Source: Candidatus Saccharimonadota bacterium | Lineage (GTDB): Bacteria > Patescibacteriota > Saccharimonadia > Saccharimonadales > SZUA-47 | Reading direction: 5' to 3' | Length of the DNA stretch: 17,025 bases | Assembly (NCBI GenBank): GCA_017993025.1 | Contig: JAGONL010000014.1 | Span: forward strand, 1-17,025 | Shown: positions 14,387-17,025 of the stretch, one piece after another | Layout: each line of letters begins with the position of its first letter | Numbering within the stretch: the stretch's first letter is position 1 | Position numbers and translations under genes: made by a program | The notes under the pieces: generated by a model | What the model saw: the letters and a program-made list of their open reading frames with translations, nothing else | Database searches by the model: none | Told to the model about the DNA's origin: nothing

Positions 14387-14914
14387 GGGGCTAGTGCCAG
14401 CCACATTCTGTGGCCTCGAAGCTTCTGCCATGACAACAAGTTGTCAGGTGAAGACTTCCTTGCAAAAGTCCTAATGGACTTTCTCACCCTTAAAACCCAC
14501 GCCATACTTTTCCCTACAGGCGCAAAAGTATGCAAAAGCCCCGCACCCTGTTGAATATACATGACTCAAGACAGATACCACCCACTTCTGCGCAGTAAGA
14601 ACGACGGGCGTCCAGTAAACAATTTTTAGTATTAAGTGTTTCTGGATTTGCTTACTGCTTGACTCAGAAGTGGCTGATTGCCTTGAAACAGTATTTCAAG
14701 GGGTGATTGAGCTACATGTCCTCAGTAGCTTTGTAGCCAACCCAGCCCTCTGTAAACTGATGAATGCAATCAGAGCCTGGTCGAATATAGCCCTGAGCTA
14801 GTTAAAAGTACTTAAAATAAGTATCTACTTTTGACCGCTTGCGTCCTCAGGGCGCGACCATGGTTCTGGTAGTTTGTGTTCAATCATGTTTCGCAGACAG
14901 GCTGTCGCTTTTTT
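14387..14914 (+). ncRNA. Candidate large structured RNA
   Basis: No protein gene is evident, but perfect helices follow one another. A 5' domain is closed by GGGGCT/AGCCCC (14387-14392 with 14537-14542) and contains GCCACA/TGTGGC (14400-14414), TGACAA/TTGTCA (14431-14446), GGTGA/TCACC around AAAGTCC/GGACTTT (14447-14488) and CATACTTTT/AAAAGTATG (14503-14532). A second domain nests CCACTTCTG/CAGAAGTGG (14582-14590, 14665-14673), GCAGTAAG/CTTACTGC (14592-14599, 14651-14658) and TCCAG/CTGGA (14611-14646). Then come CCTTGAAA/TTTCAAGG (14681-14701), AGCTAC/GTAGCT (14710-14730), CTGAT/ATCAG (14757-14773), GTTAAAAG/CTTTTGAC with inner TACTT/AAGTA (14801-14835) and GCGTCC/GGGCGC (14841-14855). The plus strand is preferred because GACA-GGC-TGTC plus six T (14893-14914) resembles a terminator. 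It does not match RNase P, tmRNA, SRP or rRNA hallmarks known to me. Confidence 0.6.
14893..14914 (+). terminator. Possible terminator of the structured RNA
   Basis: Short stem GACA/TGTC (14896-14899, 14903-14906) with loop GGC, extended by an outer GC/GC pair across a bulged A, followed by six T (14909-14914). The stem is weak, so this is tentative. Confidence 0.4.
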
Positions 14915-14916
14915 GC

Positions 14917-14973
14917 CTCTCGTTTTTTGCGATTAAAAAATGAGAGTCGTAGGTATGGGCGCGAAAAGCCCAT
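14917..14973. repeat. Two further strong hairpins behind the structured region
   Basis: CTCTCGTTTTTT (14917-14928) pairs over 12 bp (one G-T) with 14935-14946, loop GCGATT. ATGGGC/GCCCAT (14955-14960 and 14968-14973) encloses the loop GCGAAAA and is followed by a T/G-rich stretch. They may be the real 3' end of the RNA or separate terminators. Confidence 0.5.
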
Positions 14974-15072
14974 TGTTGTTTGTTGAATGTCAAAGTCACA
15001 CGATAAATTTGTGGATAATTTGAATTTTTAGGAATAAAATATAAGTAGAACTTAAAGTGGAGGAATTAATCT

Positions 15073-15282
15073 ATGGATTACAATGACTTAACCGACAATC
15101 AAATAATGTTAATTGCCGTAATTGCAATCTGGGATATGATTTGGAAAGGCTTTGCACTTTGGCGTGCATCAAAAAACAACGATCAGAACTGGTTTATAGC
15201 TATGATTGTCATAAATAGTGTAGGAATATTGCCAATTATCTATCTACTAATGCATAAATCAGACTCATCCGAAGACGCCTAA
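15073..15282 (+). CDS. DUF5652-like small two-helix membrane protein
   Basis: 69 residues: a first helix LIAVIAIWDMIWKGFALW (13-30), a polar turn with RASKNNDQNWF, and a second helix IAMIVINSVGILPIIYLLM (42-60), ending in an acidic tail. The IWDMIWKGxALW, NW(F)xAxxVxNxxGILPIIYLL pattern matches the DUF5652 family as I remember it, a group frequent in CPR genomes with no known function. A strong Shine-Dalgarno, GGAGG (15059-15063), precedes the ATG. It converges with the next gene, with only 4 nt between the two stop codons, so any terminators must lie inside coding sequence. Confidence 0.8.
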   Translation: MDYNDLTDNQIMLIAVIAIWDMIWKGFALWRASKNNDQNWFIAMIVINSVGILPIIYLLMHKSDSSEDA

Positions 15283-15286
15283 ACTA

Positions 15287-16093
15287 CTAAATTTCAAAAG
15301 GCAAGAATTGTTTACTAACAGGGAGTCGCTCAATACTTAAGTCTTTTTCTGTTTTCTTCATAACATGTATCCCGCCATTCGGGAATTTTGTGTCTGGACT
15401 GCTTATGACTCTGTAGAGTCCATTGCTGATTACAAGTGCTGCCATGTTATCAAATCCGATAGCAGTTTTAGGTAAAGCATTATTAGCTTTGGCCATATAC
15501 TTTCTTATAAAATCTAATTTGCGTGGTTCTGAGTTGCTAGACCGTACAGAATCAAAGTGCGGGCAAGCAGTTGCGTCAATATAACCAAGACCTGGCACGA
15601 ATATATAATCCCAGTCTTCGCCTTCAGCTACTCTGTAGGAAAGTGAATCGCTGTGACCTTGGCTCATCCAGGATAACATTCCTGCACTTCCGCCACTCAT
15701 GACTGTACCTGATTCCGCGGCGTTGCGTAGAAGTTGGTCTATATCGTGTTCTTTCCAAAAATCTATCATGTGAAGTGTGTCGCCACCGGCAACCCATATA
15801 GTATTTGCTCTACTAATTTTATCTATAGCTTCTTGCTCTGAAGGTGCTTGTCCGAATTCGTGAAGATTAACTACAGTAGCACCAAGTTTTCCAAATTTTT
15901 CTTGGGTCAACTCAACAAACTCGTTATACCACTCAAGGCTTGGTTCGGCAGTACCAATAGTAAGTACAACAGGTTTTTCTGCACCGGAAAGGTCAACGGC
16001 TTCCTTTACAATTTCTGGTGCATGTTCTAGCACATGACTTCCAGCCCCAGAAGCAACCATATTTAGATTAGGAATTTGAATTAAAGAATTCAT
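15287..16093 (-). CDS. Peptidase E / cyanophycinase-like serine hydrolase (family S51)
   Basis: 268-residue class I amidotransferase-like hydrolase. It has the strand-turn VLTIGTAEPS, the loop NTIWVAGGDTLHMIDFW (97-113), the nucleophile elbow VMSGGSAGMLSWM (Ser136) and the catalytic His in ACPHFDS (His179), the layout of dipeptidase E. Members cleave Asp-X dipeptides or cyanophycin; the specificity here is unknown. There is no signal peptide, so it is cytoplasmic. Start: ATG 16093 stands 7 nt behind a perfect -10 with no Shine-Dalgarno, implying a leaderless message. It lies 51 bp downstream of the acyltransferase gene on the same strand but has its own promoter. Confidence 0.88.
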   Translation of the reverse strand: MNSLIQIPNLNMVASGAGSHVLEHAPEIVKEAVDLSGAEKPVVLTIGTAEPSLEWYNEFVELTQEKFGKLGATVVNLHEFGQAPSEQEAIDKISRANTIWVAGGDTLHMIDFWKEHDIDQLLRNAAESGTVMSGGSAGMLSWMSQGHSDSLSYRVAEGEDWDYIFVPGLGYIDATACPHFDSVRSSNSEPRKLDFIRKYMAKANNALPKTAIGFDNMAALVISNGLYRVISSPDTKFPNGGIHVMKKTEKDLSIERLPVSKQFLPFEI

Positions 16094-16100
16094 TTAACTA

Positions 16101-16129
16101 ATTATAGCACATAAATCAATATAACACAA
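16101..16129 (-). promoter_or_regulatory. Promoter of the peptidase E-like gene
   Basis: Minus-strand -35 TTGTGT (16129-16124), 17-bp spacer ending in TGC (extended -10), perfect TATAAT (16106-16101). Seven nucleotides separate it from the ATG, so the transcript should be leaderless. Confidence 0.75.
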
Positions 16130-16144
16130 GCAATGGGATCTATC

Positions 16145-16993
16145 TTATCTTCTGTGGTAGCTTGTGTGGCGGGCGATATCTACACTTCGTTGAACTTCTT
16201 GTCTTACGCTTTCAGACTTCTGCTTTGAGTATTTTCCGATTGGTACAAACAATCCACCTACATGCACAGTGGGCCTTAATATGCCTATTCCTCCATAAAC
16301 TATACCGGCAGGTAATATACCAACTTTAGCACCCGCCTTCACAGCTTCGTCATACATAAAAGTTGCACCCTTTTGAAAAACTTGAACCTCGAAAGGATTG
16401 TCTCTATTTCTTTGACCTTCTGCAAGAACTGCAGCACAACCGCCTTCAACTAATTGACTTACAACGGTCTCAGTAGTAAACATTGCTGAAGCACTAAGAT
16501 ACTTTCTGTTTTCTTCTGTTACAGTGCCATCTTCTTCTATTACATCTTTCTTTCTTAATGTAGGAAAAGAGCCCATACCATCAGCTAGATATCTAATGCC
16601 TGCAATTCTGAATATTATTGGTTTAGCTGGAATAATAAAGTCGTGTCTAACATGTTCAAATGCGGGCTCTTGCTTCAATACTGCTGAATACGTTAGTGGG
16701 TCTACGCCTTCGATATGGTTACCAACTATCAATAAAACACCTCCACTACTTGTGTGCTCTAATATTTCATCAGTAGTTTTGTCGGAAATTATTACTTTTG
16801 GCCGAAGAATAAGGCTACTTGCTGCTTGACCAAGACTTATGATTCTCTCATCTGGAGTATGACCTTCATAATGCTCGGCAACAGCTTCTACGTTTCTGGG
16901 TTGAACAGACGGAACACCGCGCCATTCGCCAAATTGAAGAGCCAAATCATTGTATTGATGAGTTACGCTTTCTAATAATTGAGCTACAGCCAT
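16145..16993 (-). CDS. PlsC-like glycerolipid acyltransferase
   Basis: 282-residue member of the 1-acylglycerol-3-phosphate acyltransferase (PlsC/LPLAT) superfamily, which acylates lysophosphatidate or related acceptors at the membrane. Motif I is NHIEGVDPLTY (catalytic His93 and Asp98 in the HX4D arrangement). Motif III is LAEGQRNRDNPF (190-201), a variant of the usual FPEGTR. A later segment, KVGILPAGIVYGG (223-235), fits motif IV. It is unusual in having a long N-terminal part before motif I (about 90 residues) and no strong membrane helix. A possible -10, TATACT (17009-17004), lies 10 nt before the ATG. The acceptor is uncertain because CPR bacteria often lack complete lipid synthesis. 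Confidence 0.82.
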   Translation of the reverse strand: MAVAQLLESVTHQYNDLALQFGEWRGVPSVQPRNVEAVAEHYEGHTPDERIISLGQAASSLILRPKVIISDKTTDEILEHTSSGGVLLIVGNHIEGVDPLTYSAVLKQEPAFEHVRHDFIIPAKPIIFRIAGIRYLADGMGSFPTLRKKDVIEEDGTVTEENRKYLSASAMFTTETVVSQLVEGGCAAVLAEGQRNRDNPFEVQVFQKGATFMYDEAVKAGAKVGILPAGIVYGGIGILRPTVHVGGLFVPIGKYSKQKSESVRQEVQRSVDIARHTSYHRR

Positions 16994-17025
16994 ATTAAAC
17001 GCAAGTATATTTACTGGCTTACGAC

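Noticed and set aside
14371..14562. 63-codon minus-strand frame in the structured region
   Set aside because: It runs through several perfect hairpins, has no Shine-Dalgarno and no protein-like pattern; best explained by RNA structure.
14387..14914. Possible RNase P RNA or tmRNA
   Set aside because: Short look-alikes exist on the minus strand (GCCACAGAA, GAGAAAGTCC), but spacing and order do not fit RNase P, and there is no T arm or tag-like frame for tmRNA.
1..17025. CRISPR array, insertion sequence or alternative genetic code
   Set aside because: No regularly spaced repeats and no transposase or integrase were seen; TGA ends several intact core genes.

Overview
The window looks like chromosomal DNA from a Candidate Phyla Radiation (Patescibacteria) bacterium, most likely a Saccharibacteria relative. 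This placement is inferred from gene content: split MgtE-type transporter genes, a DUF5652-type small membrane protein, tiny unknown membrane proteins, compact spacing and moderately AT-rich DNA. No rRNA or ribosomal protein is present to settle it. TGA acts as a normal stop (carA, the first MgtE half and the HAD gene all end on it), so the code appears standard.

Left part (1-5900) is core genome. A minus-strand run reads ArsR-type regulator, glutaredoxin, carA, carB (carB runs off the left edge). The carA stop overlaps the carB start, and a terminator-like hairpin lies inside the first codons of carA. On the plus strand follow a small unknown membrane protein, two overlapping half-size MgtE-like transporter genes, a Cof-type HAD phosphatase and tRNA-Gln(CTG).

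Middle part (5870-12140) looks accessory. Directly behind tRNA-Gln lies an XRE-Fic gene whose promoter is embedded in a 34-bp palindrome. Short tRNA-Gln-like repeats lie on both sides of it and a strong terminator follows it, suggesting a cargo gene inserted at the tRNA. Next come two DUF4386 membrane-protein paralogues bracketing a secreted Ig-like/Asp-box propeller protein and a TetR regulator. The first DUF4386 copy carries an in-frame TGA where the intact copy has glycine. The intact copy and tetR are divergent and share a perfect 25-bp operator.

Right part (12290-17025) holds an orphan membrane histidine kinase, a small membrane protein, and about 530-590 nt of gene-free DNA packed with perfect nested hairpins (14387-14973). 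That stretch is the best candidate here for an undescribed system: a large structured RNA flanked by two tiny membrane-protein genes. A peptidase E-like hydrolase and a PlsC-like acyltransferase close the window.

A recurring theme is a -10 hexamer ending only 6-10 nt before the start codon (arsR, the 3427 gene, mgtE-A, HAD, fic, peptidase E, kinase, plsC), implying leaderless or nearly leaderless mRNAs. The tetR, DUF4386, secreted-protein and two tiny membrane-protein genes use Shine-Dalgarno sequences instead.
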